The notes: generated by a model not told the origin, from the sequence alone. DNA of 42,110 bases from Chitinophaga pinensis (GCA_943329075.2 CALQCM020000038.1:1-42110); one strand, 5' to 3'; shown: positions 15,371 through 24,094, numbered from the stretch's first letter. Program-made: numbers and translations.

Positions 15371-15399
15371 TTGACTCTAACAAGTCGGCAGGTTTTAAT
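15371..15399 (+). promoter_or_regulatory. Sigma-70 promoter of tRNA-Phe
   Basis: TTGACT at 15371-15376 and TTTAAT at 15394-15399 are separated by 17 bases. A GC-rich segment (GCGCCC) follows where transcription would begin, like the discriminator of stable-RNA promoters. The mature tRNA starts about 40 bases downstream. Confidence 0.7.
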
Positions 15400-15445
15400 A
15401 GCGCCCTTTTGTCGACCTGACCGCGTTCGCGGCCAGTCCCGATAC

Positions 15446-15521
15446 GGCCAAGTAGCTCAGTTGGTAGAGCAGAGGATTGAAAATCCTTGTGTCGGCGGTT
15501 CAATTCCGTCCTTGGCCACCA
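15446..15521 (+). tRNA. tRNA-Phe (anticodon GAA)
   Basis: The 76-base cloverleaf is complete: acceptor GGCCAAG/CTTGGCC, D arm GCTC/GAGC, anticodon stem GAGGA/TCCTT with loop TTGAAAA, T arm GGCGG-TTCAATT-CCGTC and an encoded CCA end. The anticodon GAA is at 15479-15481. The 3' half is duplicated at 17891-17936, so this tRNA is the attachment site of an integrated element, and the insertion left the gene intact. Confidence 0.97.
15475..15514 (+). repeat. attL-like core inside tRNA-Phe
   Basis: Forty bases beginning GATTGAAAATCCTTGTGTCG are identical to 17891-17930. They run from the anticodon stem to the acceptor stem, the usual crossover segment for tRNA-targeting integrases. Confidence 0.85.
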
Positions 15522-15925
15522 ACCCTTTCAAAGACTTACACAACTGATCGACAGTGCTCATCTGAGCGTTTGTGTAATTTCTGTGTAATCGCGCCAGAAG
15601 CAATGTGTCATTCGCCCCAGACAGGGCGGTAGTAGAAGCACATGCGTCCAAATTTGGCGGTCGATTATTCTTTCCAAAGCTCCGCAGCCAGCGGTAGCTC
15701 GTTGACTGTTGATTTCGCAGTGACTTTCGGGTCGACCTTTTTGTCCCGTCCCTTGCGATTAAAACCACCTCGTTTGGCGGGCTCCTGGAGCCGCTGTTTC
15801 TTATAGCGCTCAATATCGAACGTCTTGGTGGCCTTTGATTGAAATCCTCAAGCTTGTGATGATTTTTACAAAACAAGACCGTCCACATAAGAAATCCGCA
15901 CGATCAAAAGGATTTGTTGAAAAAC
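15522..15925. other. Non-coding left arm of the mini-island
   Basis: No supported gene is found. A minus-strand frame covers much of it, but part of that frame is simply the reverse complement of the tRNA. A motif GTAATTTCTGTGTAATCGCG at 15574 has a near copy at 17748. The promoter for hipBA should lie at the right edge. Confidence 0.4.
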
Positions 15926-15940
15926 GCGCCTATCTGGCGC
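15926..15940. promoter_or_regulatory. Candidate HipB operator
   Basis: GCGCC-TATCT-GGCGC is a perfect palindrome with five-base arms located 28 bases before the hipB start. HipB proteins repress their own operon by binding palindromes here. The sequence is not the E. coli consensus (TATCC-N8-GGATA), so the assignment rests on position and symmetry only. Confidence 0.35.
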
Positions 15941-15968
15941 AGAATCCTCACAAACGTAAGGACTGATC

Positions 15969-16235
15969 ATGAAGATACCCATCGATAACGCAGCAGAGAT
16001 CGGCAAGGTGGTGCGCGCCAGCCGCAAGGCCCAGAAGATCCGCCAAGACGATGCTGCAGGCAGCATCGGCGTCAGCGAAAACTTTCTGGGCAAGATCGAA
16101 CGTGGTAGCGAATCCGTGCAATGGGGCAAGCTCTTTCAAGTGCTTGAAGGGCTGGGGGTCCGGGTGATGGTGGATGTGCCCGAAAGCGTGGCCGTCTATT
16201 TGAACGAGGCAGCAAACAGCAAGGACAAGCAATGA
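15969..16235 (+). CDS. hipB: HipB-like antitoxin, Xre-type helix-turn-helix
   Basis: The 88-residue protein carries an Xre-type HTH: 'IGKVVRASRKAQKIRQDDAA', turn, then 'SIGVSENFLGKIERGSESVQ'. The C-terminal part ('LFQVLEGLGVRVMVDVPES') forms the short beta strand used for dimer contacts in HipB. It would neutralise HipA and repress the operon. Its stop overlaps the hipA start by four bases. The protein ends in a Lys-rich tail that is likely flexible and a possible protease target. Confidence 0.88.
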   Translation: MKIPIDNAAEIGKVVRASRKAQKIRQDDAAGSIGVSENFLGKIERGSESVQWGKLFQVLEGLGVRVMVDVPESVAVYLNEAANSKDKQ

Positions 16236-17539
16236 ACGGCCGGTTCCTACGCGCTTCGATCAATCAGACTGAAGTCGGCACCTTGGAGGAAGTGGCCGGC
16301 CTCTGGAGCTTCCAATATGCGAGTGCCTGGCTGAACAATCCGCTGGGCTTCGCGCTCAGCCCTCATCTTCCAAAGACGGCAGAGTCTTTGCTGGATGGCG
16401 CAAGCCAGCGTCCTGTGCAGTGGTATTTCGACAACCTGCTACCGGAAGAGGGGCAACGTGTTTTGCTGGCCGGGGACGCCAAGCTGGATACGGCAGATGC
16501 CTTTGGCTTGCTGGCCTCGTACGGTGCGGAATCGGCAGGGTCGGTAACTTTGCTGCTACCGGATGCGGCTCCTCAAGTCGCTGAGCCACTGCGCCCGTTG
16601 CCGGACGATGCTCTGGAGGCCCGCATCCGTCAGTTGCCCAAGGCGCCGCTGACGCATGCTGCCATCAAGCGCATGTCGCTGGCCGGTGCGCAGCACAAGT
16701 TGGCAGTCGTCCTGCAAGAGGGCGCGCTATTTGAACCAGCTGGCGCTACACCATCAATTCATATCCTGAAGCCCGATCACCCAGATGAGGACTACCCCCA
16801 TTCCGTGATCAATGAGTGGTTCGTGATGCGCCTGGCCAAGCGGCTCGACCTGAATGTGCCCGATGTGCATCGTCGCTACGTGCCATCGCCGGTGTATCTG
16901 GTTGATCGCTTTGACCGGATTCTCGATGCGCACGGTTGGCAACGCCGACATGTGATCGATGCCTGCCAATTGCTGGGGCTGGACCGCAGCTTCAAATACA
17001 GACAGGGCAGCATGGGGAATCTGGCAGCACTGGCCACTGCCTGTCGTAGTCCGGCGGTGGCGCGCTCCCGGCTCTTTGGCTGGCTTGTGTTCAATGTGCT
17101 GGTCGGCAACAGCGACGCCCACCTGAAAAACCTGAGCTTCCTAGTCTCGCATGAGGGCGTTCAGTTGGCGCCGTTCTACGACTTGCTCAGCGTTGCCACG
17201 TACGACACGCCCGCCTACGACAAAAAAGGTTGGCCCGCTCAAACCCCGCTTGCTTGGCCGATTCTGGGTGTCAGCCACTTCTCGGGCATCAACCGTAATT
17301 TGCTGCTTGATGCCGGCGCGTCGTTGAATCTGGCCAAAGGCACGGCCGAGCGCCTACTTGAAAACCTGCGCAGTCGCGCTGTGCAGGAGGCCGAAGCTCT
17401 GTACGCCGAGGTTGAAAGCAAGAATGCCCAGATCGCCCATGCGCGCCCCGAGCTGTCCGCAACCATGGCAGGCGAATCACGTTGCCTCCGAACCATTCTG
17501 CACACCGTCATCAAAGAGATGACGCAGCGGATCGCCTGA
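16232..17539 (+). CDS. hipA: HipA-like serine/threonine kinase toxin
   Basis: The 435-residue protein has the length and motifs of HipA, a kinase that phosphorylates glutamyl-tRNA synthetase in E. coli and drives growth arrest. The N-terminal domain contains 'VQWYFDNLLPEEGQR' (typical 'F-NLLPEG'). The kinase core shows 'MSLAGAQHKL' with Ser149 at the autophosphorylation position, the nucleotide-binding Lys180 in 'HILKPDHP', the catalytic Asp295 with Asn300 in 'GNSDAHLKN', and the metal-binding Asp317 in 'FYDLLS'. All key residues are present, so the toxin should be active. It is coupled to hipB by an ATGA overlap. Residue roles are inferred from E. coli HipA; the actual target may differ. Confidence 0.92.
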   Translation: MNGRFLRASINQTEVGTLEEVAGLWSFQYASAWLNNPLGFALSPHLPKTAESLLDGASQRPVQWYFDNLLPEEGQRVLLAGDAKLDTADAFGLLASYGAESAGSVTLLLPDAAPQVAEPLRPLPDDALEARIRQLPKAPLTHAAIKRMSLAGAQHKLAVVLQEGALFEPAGATPSIHILKPDHPDEDYPHSVINEWFVMRLAKRLDLNVPDVHRRYVPSPVYLVDRFDRILDAHGWQRRHVIDACQLLGLDRSFKYRQGSMGNLAALATACRSPAVARSRLFGWLVFNVLVGNSDAHLKNLSFLVSHEGVQLAPFYDLLSVATYDTPAYDKKGWPAQTPLAWPILGVSHFSGINRNLLLDAGASLNLAKGTAERLLENLRSRAVQEAEALYAEVESKNAQIAHARPELSATMAGESRCLRTILHTVIKEMTQRIA

Positions 17540-17890
17540 GCAACATGGGACGCGGGTTCGTTTCCGGATTGCTCCACCACCACTTATAAATACCAACTGG
17601 TCATACGGTTGGGATTTTTGGCGCGCACTTCGCAATCGCTTTGACTCGACCAAATGAAAATTAGCGATATTTGCGCGGACGAGTTAATCGATGGATATAA
17701 TTGCTCGTGTATACGAAAGTAGCGTTATTTCGCACCGAAAAGTTTGGGTAATTCCTGTGTAATCGTGCCAAGAAAACCGGGGAAAAATCGGTAGGACGCG
17801 TGGTCTATCGAAATCAGCTGAGCGTTCGTTGAGACAACGAAATCAATGAGATAGTAAGTATCGGAAATTTTCCGAAAATCTCTTGGACTC
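17540..17890. other. Non-coding right arm of the mini-island
   Basis: The stretch is AT-richer than its surroundings and holds no gene I can support. It contains the second copy of the 23-bp motif (17748-17770) seen in the left arm. An open frame on the minus strand runs through the tRNA copy and is an artefact. Confidence 0.4.
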
Positions 17891-17930
17891 GATTGAAAAT
17901 CCTTGTGTCGGCGGTTCAATTCCGTCCTTG
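17891..17930 (+). repeat. attR-like duplicate of the tRNA-Phe 3' end
   Basis: It is identical over 40 bases to 15475-15514. After it one G of the tRNA sequence is missing before CCACCA, so the copy has begun to drift. The 5' half of the tRNA is absent, so it is not a tRNA gene. Confidence 0.88.
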
Positions 17931-18025
17931 CCACCATCCTTTCCCGCCGTTGATGCCCGCGCACCGTTCTTCTGTATAAGCGCGCAATCGTGTTCATGCG
18001 CCGGCATCGCACATCCGTGATTACA

Positions 18026-19051
18026 ATGCATGCACTCAAACGCACACACGGCTCATTCATGTTGATCGCCCGCACCATTGTCGTTTTGTTTTGCAGCGCC
18101 ATCAGTCTGGCTGCAGCGGCGGCACCGAAGCTGGTCGCCTTCGTCGAGGCGAACGGCTGCAAGATTCTCGGCGATGCATCCACGGTCAAGCGCCTGCAGG
18201 AAATCGCCGCGCAGGGAACAGTCGCTTGGGACGGCCAGTGCAAACGCGGCCTGATCGAAGGCAAGGGCGTGTTGCGGCAGGAAGGCACGCTGACGGTCGA
18301 TGGCAAGATCAAAAATTACGTTTATTTTCTCTCGGGCAGCGCGCGCAAAGGGCAGCGACAGGGCCCGTGGCGGCGCGAGACCTTCGATCGTTTTGCCGGT
18401 AGTCCGAAGTTTTACACCAGTGCCGCCGCGGTGAAATTTTACGCTGGCGTGGCGCGCGGCAAACCGCGGCTCGTCGTCATCAAAGACCTCGCGCAACTCT
18501 CGCCTGCGTTCCGGCAATTCGTGATTGATGCGCAAAAGGAAGCGGAACCGGCCAACCCGGCCCTGCGTTATCGCCAAACCGCAGCGCCTGTCGCATCGGC
18601 GCCGCCGGTGATTGAGGCGCCGGACACCCGGCCGCCGATCAAACCGTCCGCAACAGCCGGGCCGCGTGTTACCGCGAGTTCGCAATCCCGGCAAATGGGT
18701 GCCGAAGGCCTGCTGGCGTTAAAGGCGTGGCAGTCGGCGAGTCCGCCCGCGTATCCCGAGACGCTGGTAGTGGACTTCCAGACGGGTCGTGAAATCAAAA
18801 TGATCGGCATGCTCATGCCAACGGACAACCAGACGCGCGCGCCCAAAATAGTCCGCATCGAATCCAGCGATGACAGCAACGCCTGGACGTCACAGGCCGC
18901 CTCGGAAATTCCCTGCGCGCCGAATGCCGACGACGGGTGGTTGAATCTCGGCCTGCTGGCCGTGGCGAAAGGCCGTTATCTGAAAATCGTGATTATTGCG
19001 AATTGCGGCGACCCCGAGTTCGTTGCAGTCCGCGGGTTGCGCTTCAAATAG
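18026..19051 (+). CDS. Secreted protein of unknown function, possible discoidin-like C-terminal domain
   Basis: The protein of 341 residues begins with a signal peptide whose hydrophobic core is 'LIARTIVVLFCSAISLAAAA', so it is exported. About residues 35-170 contain a repeated-strand region with 'CKRGLIEGKGVLRQEG' and 'KGQRQGPWRRE', reminiscent of MORN-type repeats. A proline-rich linker follows. The last 130 residues ('SSQSRQMGAEGLLALKAWQS', 'VVDFQTGREIKMIGMLMP', 'RYLKIVIIANCGDPEFVAVR') resemble the beta-sandwich of discoidin/F5-8C-type domains. The start is uncertain: ATG at 18059 would give a shorter, more typical signal peptide. It is the first core gene right of the island, and no function can be assigned. 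Confidence 0.7.
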   Translation: MHALKRTHGSFMLIARTIVVLFCSAISLAAAAAPKLVAFVEANGCKILGDASTVKRLQEIAAQGTVAWDGQCKRGLIEGKGVLRQEGTLTVDGKIKNYVYFLSGSARKGQRQGPWRRETFDRFAGSPKFYTSAAAVKFYAGVARGKPRLVVIKDLAQLSPAFRQFVIDAQKEAEPANPALRYRQTAAPVASAPPVIEAPDTRPPIKPSATAGPRVTASSQSRQMGAEGLLALKAWQSASPPAYPETLVVDFQTGREIKMIGMLMPTDNQTRAPKIVRIESSDDSNAWTSQAASEIPCAPNADDGWLNLGLLAVAKGRYLKIVIIANCGDPEFVAVRGLRFK

Positions 19052-19188
19052 ACGGACTGCCGATGCCGGTCCCCGCAGGAAATTCAGACAAATTCGCGGT
19101 GCTATACTCAAGGCCTGCAAGCGTGATCACACCTGCAATCGCGCGATCTGCGCCACTATATTCCTCAAATTAATAGAGACCACTGCTC

Positions 19189-20049
19189 TTGAAGCTGCCC
19201 GCTTTCGATTACGCCGCGCCGCAGACGCTCGCCGAAGCAATCGAGCTGCTGGTCGCCAATGAAGATGCGTTGCCGCTCTCCGGCGGGCAGAGCCTGATTC
19301 CGATTCTCGCCTTTCGCCTCGCCGCGCCGTCGCTGCTGGTCGATCTGCGCCGCATTCCCGGGCTCGACACGATTACGCTTTCAGAGCGCGGCATCGGTCT
19401 CGGCGCCAGGGTACGGTGGTGCGACATCGAGGCTGACCAACGCCTCGCCACCGCACATCCACTGCTCGCCGATGCGGTCACTTATATCGCGCATTATCCG
19501 ATCCGCAGCCGCGGCACGGTCGGCGGCAGCATCGCGCATGCCGACACGGCGGCCGAACTGCCGGGCATCGCGGTGACCTGCGACGCCGAAATTACCGCCG
19601 TCGGCCGCAACGGCGCGCGCACCATCGCGGCAAAGGATTTTTTCACCGGCCCGATGATGACGTCCCTCGCGCACGACGAGCTCGTCACCGAATTGCGTCT
19701 GCCGCCGTGGCCGGCGGCACGCTGCTGGGCTTTTGAAGAATTCGCGCGCCAGCACGGCGCTTTCGCGCTGGCCGGCATCGCGCTCTATTACGACGTGCGC
19801 GACGGTGTCGCTGCCAATGTGCATATCGGTGTGATCGGTGCCAGCGCGCAGTTGCAGCGCATCGCCGAAGCCGAGGCGGTGCTGAACGGGCGTGCTGTCG
19901 ATGACGCCGCCATTCTGCAAACTGCACAAGCCGCGGCCGCCGCCATCGATCCTGCCGACGATATTGACGCCCCCGCCGCCTACCGTCGCGCGCTGGTCGA
20001 GACACTGACCGCACGCGCGCTCAAACGCGCCGCGTCGCGCCCGCGCTGA
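19189..20049 (+). CDS. Molybdenum hydroxylase FAD-binding subunit (CoxM/CutM type)
   Basis: The 286-residue subunit carries FAD between the Fe-S clusters and the outside acceptor in xanthine-dehydrogenase-family enzymes. Both FAD signatures are visible: 'LPLSGGQSLIPILAFRLA' and 'RGTVGGSIAHADTAAELP', with 'VDLRRIPGL' between. The apparent start is TTG at the first codon of 'KLPAFDYAAP', the normal N-terminus of this family, but the ribosome binding site is weak. It is the first gene of a three-subunit operon; the next gene begins two bases after its stop. Confidence 0.92.
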   Translation: MKLPAFDYAAPQTLAEAIELLVANEDALPLSGGQSLIPILAFRLAAPSLLVDLRRIPGLDTITLSERGIGLGARVRWCDIEADQRLATAHPLLADAVTYIAHYPIRSRGTVGGSIAHADTAAELPGIAVTCDAEITAVGRNGARTIAAKDFFTGPMMTSLAHDELVTELRLPPWPAARCWAFEEFARQHGAFALAGIALYYDVRDGVAANVHIGVIGASAQLQRIAEAEAVLNGRAVDDAAILQTAQAAAAAIDPADDIDAPAAYRRALVETLTARALKRAASRPR

Positions 20050-20051
20050 TC

Positions 20052-20537
20052 ATGCAAACCAAATTCAACGTCAACGGCAAAACGCACGCAGTCGATGTCG
20101 AACCGCGCCTGACGCTGGTCGATTGCCTGCGGTATACGCTCGGCCTGACCGGCACGCATGTCGGCTGCGAGCACGGCGTGTGCGGCGCCTGCACCGTGAT
20201 CATCGACGGCAAACCGGCGCGTGCCTGTTTGATGCTGGCGGTGCAGGCCGACGGTGCCAACATTGAAACCGTGGAAAGTCTTGCCGACGGCGACACGCTC
20301 GCGCCGCTGCAGGCCTCGTTCCGCCGCCATCACGCGCTGCAATGCGGCTTCTGCACGCCGGGCATGCTGATGACGGCGCACGCATTGCTTTCCACCGAGC
20401 CCGATTGCGATGAGAACCGCATCCGTGAGGCGCTCTCCGGCAATCTTTGCCGCTGCACCGGTTACATCGGCATTGTCGAAGCGGTGCTCGAAGCGCGCGC
20501 CGCCTACAAAGCACCGAAGCGGGGCGGCACGCCATGA
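20052..20537 (+). CDS. Molybdenum hydroxylase 2Fe-2S subunit (CoxS/CutS type)
   Basis: The 161-residue electron-transfer subunit has both Fe-S clusters complete. The plant-ferredoxin-type cluster uses Cys39, Cys44, Cys47 ('[10 protein letters not shown]') and Cys59. The second cluster uses Cys98 and Cys101 ('QCGFC') with Cys133 and Cys135 ('LCRC'). It passes electrons from the molybdenum centre to FAD. The stop overlaps the start of the large subunit (ATGA). Confidence 0.95.
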   Translation: MQTKFNVNGKTHAVDVEPRLTLVDCLRYTLGLTGTHVGCEHGVCGACTVIIDGKPARACLMLAVQADGANIETVESLADGDTLAPLQASFRRHHALQCGFCTPGMLMTAHALLSTEPDCDENRIREALSGNLCRCTGYIGIVEAVLEARAAYKAPKRGGTP

Positions 20538-22831
20538 CGCGCCGGGATTCCTATATCGGGACTCCCGTCGAGCGTATCGAAGACCTGCGCTTCCTTAGAG
20601 GGCGCGGCCAGTATATTGATGACCTGAACCGCAACGGCTTGCTGCATGCCGCGGTGGTGCGCAGTGCGGTTGCGCACGGCCGCATCCGCAGCCTCGACAC
20701 GGCCGCCGCGTTGGCGCTGCCCGGCGTGCGCGCGGTGATTACCGCCGTGGATCTTGGCGACAACATGCCGACCATCGCCGTGCGCTCCGAATCGCAGCCA
20801 TCGCTCGACCGCGTGGTGCAGCCGGTGATGGCGCGCGACAAAGTACGTTATGTCGGCGAGCCGGTGGCGCTGATTGTCGCTGTTAGCGCGGCGATCGCGG
20901 AAGACGCCGCGAACCTCGTGACTGTCGAGATTGATGCCTTGCCTGCGGTGACCGATCGCCGCGGCCTCGATGCTGATGCCGTGTTGCTGTTCGAAGAATG
21001 CGGCAGTAATCAGGCGGCAACGCTGAGCGCCGTGCGCGGCGACATCGAACGGGCTTTCAAAGAGGCGGAGTACACGCGCCGCGAAACCTTCCAGGTGCAC
21101 CGCCACGCCGCAGTGCCGATGGAAACGCGCGGCCTCATCGCTGAATGGGATGCGGCGCGCGGGCGCATGACACTCACCGGTGCGGCCAAAGTGCCGTTTT
21201 TCGTGCGCACGGCGCTGGCAAAAATGCTCGGCCTGCCCGAACACGCCGTCGATGCGGTTGAAACCGACATCGGCGGCGGTTTCGGCGCGCGCGGCGAATT
21301 CTTCCCGGAAGATTTTCTGATTCCGTTTGCCGCACGGCGGCTCAACAGTCCGGTGAAATGGATCGAAGACCGGCGCGAACACCTGATGGCAACCACCCAC
21401 GCGCGCGAAGTTGAGTGCGAACTCGAAATCGCCTGCCGCCGCGACGGCAGCATTCTCGGCCTGCGCGGCCGGGCCTGGACCAACCTCGGCGCGTATGCAC
21501 GGCCCAATGCAGTGACGCCGTCGCGCAATCTGGCGCAACTGCTGCCGGGCCCGTATCGCGTGCCGCATGTGCATATCGACGTCGCGCTCTACGTCAGCAA
21601 CAAAACGCCGGTCGGCACTTATCGCGCGCCCGGCCGCTTCGAAACCGATTTCTGTCGCGAGCGCATGATCGATCTCGCCGCCGCTGATCTCGGCATTGAT
21701 CGCGTCGACATGCGGCGCAAGAATCTGCTGACTTCTGCCGAAATCCCGTACGCGCTACCAACGGTTTTGCCGTATGGGGGTAGTGGTGAATTCGACAGCG
21801 GCGAATACGTCGTCACGCTCGAACGTTGCCTCGGCGAATTTGACTGGAAGACGAAGGTTGCGCTGGAGGGCAGGCTGATCGATGGCCGTTATCACGGTCT
21901 CGGCCTAGGCTGTTACGTCGAAGGCGGTTCCGCCGGTCCGCGCGAGAACGCGCGCATGGCGCTCGACGCACAGGGCATGGTTACCGTCACCGTCGGCGCC
22001 TCCGCTGTCGGGCAGGGGCTGGAAACGGTGTTCGCGCAAATCGCCGCCGATGCGCTGGAAATCCCGATCGATCACATCGCCGCCGTGCATCACGGCTCGA
22101 CCACCGGCATTCACGAGGGTTTTGGTTCTTTCGGTTCGCGCGCTTCGGTGATGGGCGGCTCGGCGATTCTGGTGGCCGCCGAAAATCTGAAAACGACGAT
22201 CCGCGCGGCCGCCGCGCGGCGCTTCAATTGCACGGCCGACGAGGTCGAGGTCGTCGATGGCCTGCGCGCAGTCATTGCCGGCCAACAACGCATGACGCTC
22301 GCCGCGCTCTCGGCCGACGGGTTTGATGCGGCAGGCACGTTCAGCAATTCAAAACGCACCTACAGCTATGGCGCGCATGCCGCGCATATCACGGTGGATG
22401 CGCAGACCGGCCAGATCGACATCCTCGAGTATGTCGCCGTCGAGGATGTCGGCCGCATCCTGAACCCGAACACACTGCACGGCCAGACCGTCGGCGCCAT
22501 CGTGCAGGGGCTGGGCGGCACACTGCTTGAAGGCATGGTTTACGACGACGAAGGCCAGTTGCAGACCGGCTCGCTCGCCGCTTATCTGATTCCCTGTGCG
22601 GTCGATTTCCCGCGCATCCGCTCGATTGCGCTTGAACAGTATCCATCGCCGCTCAATCCGCTCGGCGTCAAGGGCGCCGGCGAGGGCGGCATCATTCCGG
22701 TCGGCGGCGTGATCGCCAATGCCGTGGCTTCCGCGCTGGTTTCATTCGGCGTGCAGCCCAACGCCTTGCCGCTGTCGCCGGCGCGCGTCTGGCAGATGAT
22801 CCAAAACGCCCGCAGTCCCGGCGTTGCGTGA
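20534..22831 (+). CDS. Molybdenum hydroxylase large, Mo-pterin-binding subunit (CoxL/CutL family)
   Basis: The 765-residue subunit binds the molybdopterin-cytosine cofactor and hydroxylates its substrate with water-derived oxygen. Family motifs appear in order: 'GRGQYIDDL', 'GGGFGARGEF', 'VGTYRAPGRFETDF', 'GSFGSRASVMGG' and the catalytic Glu (about residue 717) in 'VKGAGEGGIIPVGG'. The active-site loop reads 'YRAPGR' and not the 'AYxCSFR' of form I CO dehydrogenase, so CO oxidation is unlikely. An aldehyde or an N-heterocycle is a better guess. The start overlaps the preceding stop; upstream in-frame codons lie inside the Fe-S gene. Maturation proteins of the XdhC/MobA type are not in the window. 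Confidence 0.93.
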   Translation: MTRRDSYIGTPVERIEDLRFLRGRGQYIDDLNRNGLLHAAVVRSAVAHGRIRSLDTAAALALPGVRAVITAVDLGDNMPTIAVRSESQPSLDRVVQPVMARDKVRYVGEPVALIVAVSAAIAEDAANLVTVEIDALPAVTDRRGLDADAVLLFEECGSNQAATLSAVRGDIERAFKEAEYTRRETFQVHRHAAVPMETRGLIAEWDAARGRMTLTGAAKVPFFVRTALAKMLGLPEHAVDAVETDIGGGFGARGEFFPEDFLIPFAARRLNSPVKWIEDRREHLMATTHAREVECELEIACRRDGSILGLRGRAWTNLGAYARPNAVTPSRNLAQLLPGPYRVPHVHIDVALYVSNKTPVGTYRAPGRFETDFCRERMIDLAAADLGIDRVDMRRKNLLTSAEIPYALPTVLPYGGSGEFDSGEYVVTLERCLGEFDWKTKVALEGRLIDGRYHGLGLGCYVEGGSAGPRENARMALDAQGMVTVTVGASAVGQGLETVFAQIAADALEIPIDHIAAVHHGSTTGIHEGFGSFGSRASVMGGSAILVAAENLKTTIRAAAARRFNCTADEVEVVDGLRAVIAGQQRMTLAALSADGFDAAGTFSNSKRTYSYGAHAAHITVDAQTGQIDILEYVAVEDVGRILNPNTLHGQTVGAIVQGLGGTLLEGMVYDDEGQLQTGSLAAYLIPCAVDFPRIRSIALEQYPSPLNPLGVKGAGEGGIIPVGGVIANAVASALVSFGVQPNALPLSPARVWQMIQNARSPGVA

Positions 22832-22923
22832 TTGCACCACCACTGCATCACCGATAAACTGCAGACGTCGTTTCCATTGCAACACCCCACCATTTTTCAA
22901 TCCACTATTGTCACGGGCACAAC

Positions 22924-24084
22924 GTGAGCCGCATCGCTTCCCTTGAAACCGTCGTCGTGCAACTGCCGACGCGGCGCGAACACAAATGGACCGGCCTGAC
23001 CGAACCGATCGGCCGCTACATTCTGACCAAAATGACCGACGCAGACGGCCGCATCGGCTGGGGTGAGGCGGCCGCCCTGAAAGACTGGGGCGGCGAATTC
23101 GGCCGTTACTTCGGCGAATCGGCGGCCATTGTCGAACTCATCATCGCGCGTTATCTGGCGCCGGCGGTGAAGGGCGTTGATGCGTGCAATATCGTCGAAC
23201 TGCACGCGCGCATGGATGCGGTGATCAAGGGCTATCCGTATGCGAAGTCGGCGGTTGAATTCGCCGCCTACGATCTGGCCGGCAAAACGCTCAACGTGCC
23301 GGTGCACACGCTGTTGGGCGGCTGCGCGCGCGCGCGCGTGCCGGTGACGCACTCGATCGGCTTGATTGCGATTGCCGACGCGGAGAAGGAAGTCGCCCAG
23401 GTCGTCAAGGAAGGGATCAAGACCATCAAGGTCAAGATCGGTGTTGATGCGAAGCGCGACATCGACATGGTGCGCGCGGTGCGCAATGCCGCGGGGCCCG
23501 ATATCGAACTCTGCGTCGATGCGAATGAAGGTTACAAAACGCCGGGCGAAGCAATCACGATTCTGCGCGAAATGGAAAAGCAGCATCTCAAATATGCCGA
23601 GCAGCCGTGCATGGGGATTGAACGCATCGCCGAAGTGGCGCGCGCGCTCGACACGCCGGTGATGGCCGATGAGTCGGCGTGGAACGCGCACGATGCGATC
23701 CAGATCGCCGAACAGCACGCCATCGACATCATCTCGATTTACACCACCAAACCCGGCGGACTCTATCGCGCGATGGAAGTCGCTGCAGTGTGCCGTGCAG
23801 CGGGCATTGTTTGTAACGTCAACGGCTCGATTGAAACCGGTGTCGGTAATCTCGCCAACGTGCAGTTCGCCGCCGCGGCACCGGCCGCCACGTTGTCCTG
23901 CGTGATTCCGGTGTCTACGCCCGCCGAGTTCCAGAATGGCCGCATTGCCGGGATTTATTACAAAGACGATCTGCTCGTTGCACCGATGAAGTTCGTTGAT
24001 GGTGCGATTGAGGTGCCGATGACGCCGGGCATGGGCATCGCGGTGGATGAGGCGAAGATCGAGAAATACAAAACGCAGGCTTAG
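22924..24084 (+). CDS. Enolase-superfamily enzyme, mandelate racemase/muconate-lactonizing type
   Basis: The 386-residue enzyme abstracts a proton next to a carboxylate. Acid/base lysines are Lys169 and Lys171 in 'TIKVKIGVD' and Lys276 in 'TTKPGG'. Metal ligands are Asp199 ('CVDANEGY'), Glu226 ('YAEQPC') and Asp249 ('MADES'). The KxK pattern with a lysine on the seventh strand is that of the muconate-lactonizing-enzyme subgroup, which includes cycloisomerases, o-succinylbenzoate synthases, dipeptide epimerases and racemases. The start is GTG, 92 bp after the hydroxylase operon. Its place between a ring hydroxylase and amidine/amide enzymes suggests lactone or lactam handling, but this is inference. 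Confidence 0.88.
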   Translation: MSRIASLETVVVQLPTRREHKWTGLTEPIGRYILTKMTDADGRIGWGEAAALKDWGGEFGRYFGESAAIVELIIARYLAPAVKGVDACNIVELHARMDAVIKGYPYAKSAVEFAAYDLAGKTLNVPVHTLLGGCARARVPVTHSIGLIAIADAEKEVAQVVKEGIKTIKVKIGVDAKRDIDMVRAVRNAAGPDIELCVDANEGYKTPGEAITILREMEKQHLKYAEQPCMGIERIAEVARALDTPVMADESAWNAHDAIQIAEQHAIDIISIYTTKPGGLYRAMEVAAVCRAAGIVCNVNGSIETGVGNLANVQFAAAAPAATLSCVIPVSTPAEFQNGRIAGIYYKDDLLVAPMKFVDGAIEVPMTPGMGIAVDEAKIEKYKTQA

Positions 24085-24094
24085 GCGTGTGCGT

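Larger units (their letters stand above)
15475..17936. mobile_element. 2.4-kb mini-island at tRNA-Phe carrying hipBA
   Basis: The island lies between the tRNA 3' half and a 40-bp exact copy of it followed by CCACCA. Its only recognisable genes are hipB and hipA. No intact integrase lies inside; the nearest are the relics on the other side of the tRNA. Similar 23-bp sequences near both ends (15574-15596 and 17748-17770, 21 matches) suggest remnants of a shared integrase 3' end or stacked insertions. The most economical reading is a larger element that has shrunk by deletion and is kept by its toxin-antitoxin pair. Confidence 0.72.

Noticed and set aside
15457..15888. A minus-strand frame through tRNA-Phe encoding about 140 residues
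   Set aside because: Its C-terminal part is the reverse complement of the tRNA, a common false gene call. The rest has no motif.
17891..17936. A second tRNA-Phe gene
   Set aside because: Only the 3' half is present, with one acceptor base missing. It cannot fold as a tRNA and is better read as an attachment-site duplicate.
20534..22831. Form I aerobic CO dehydrogenase
   Set aside because: The large subunit lacks the AYxCSFR active-site loop. The locus also lacks coxD/E/F/G accessory genes.
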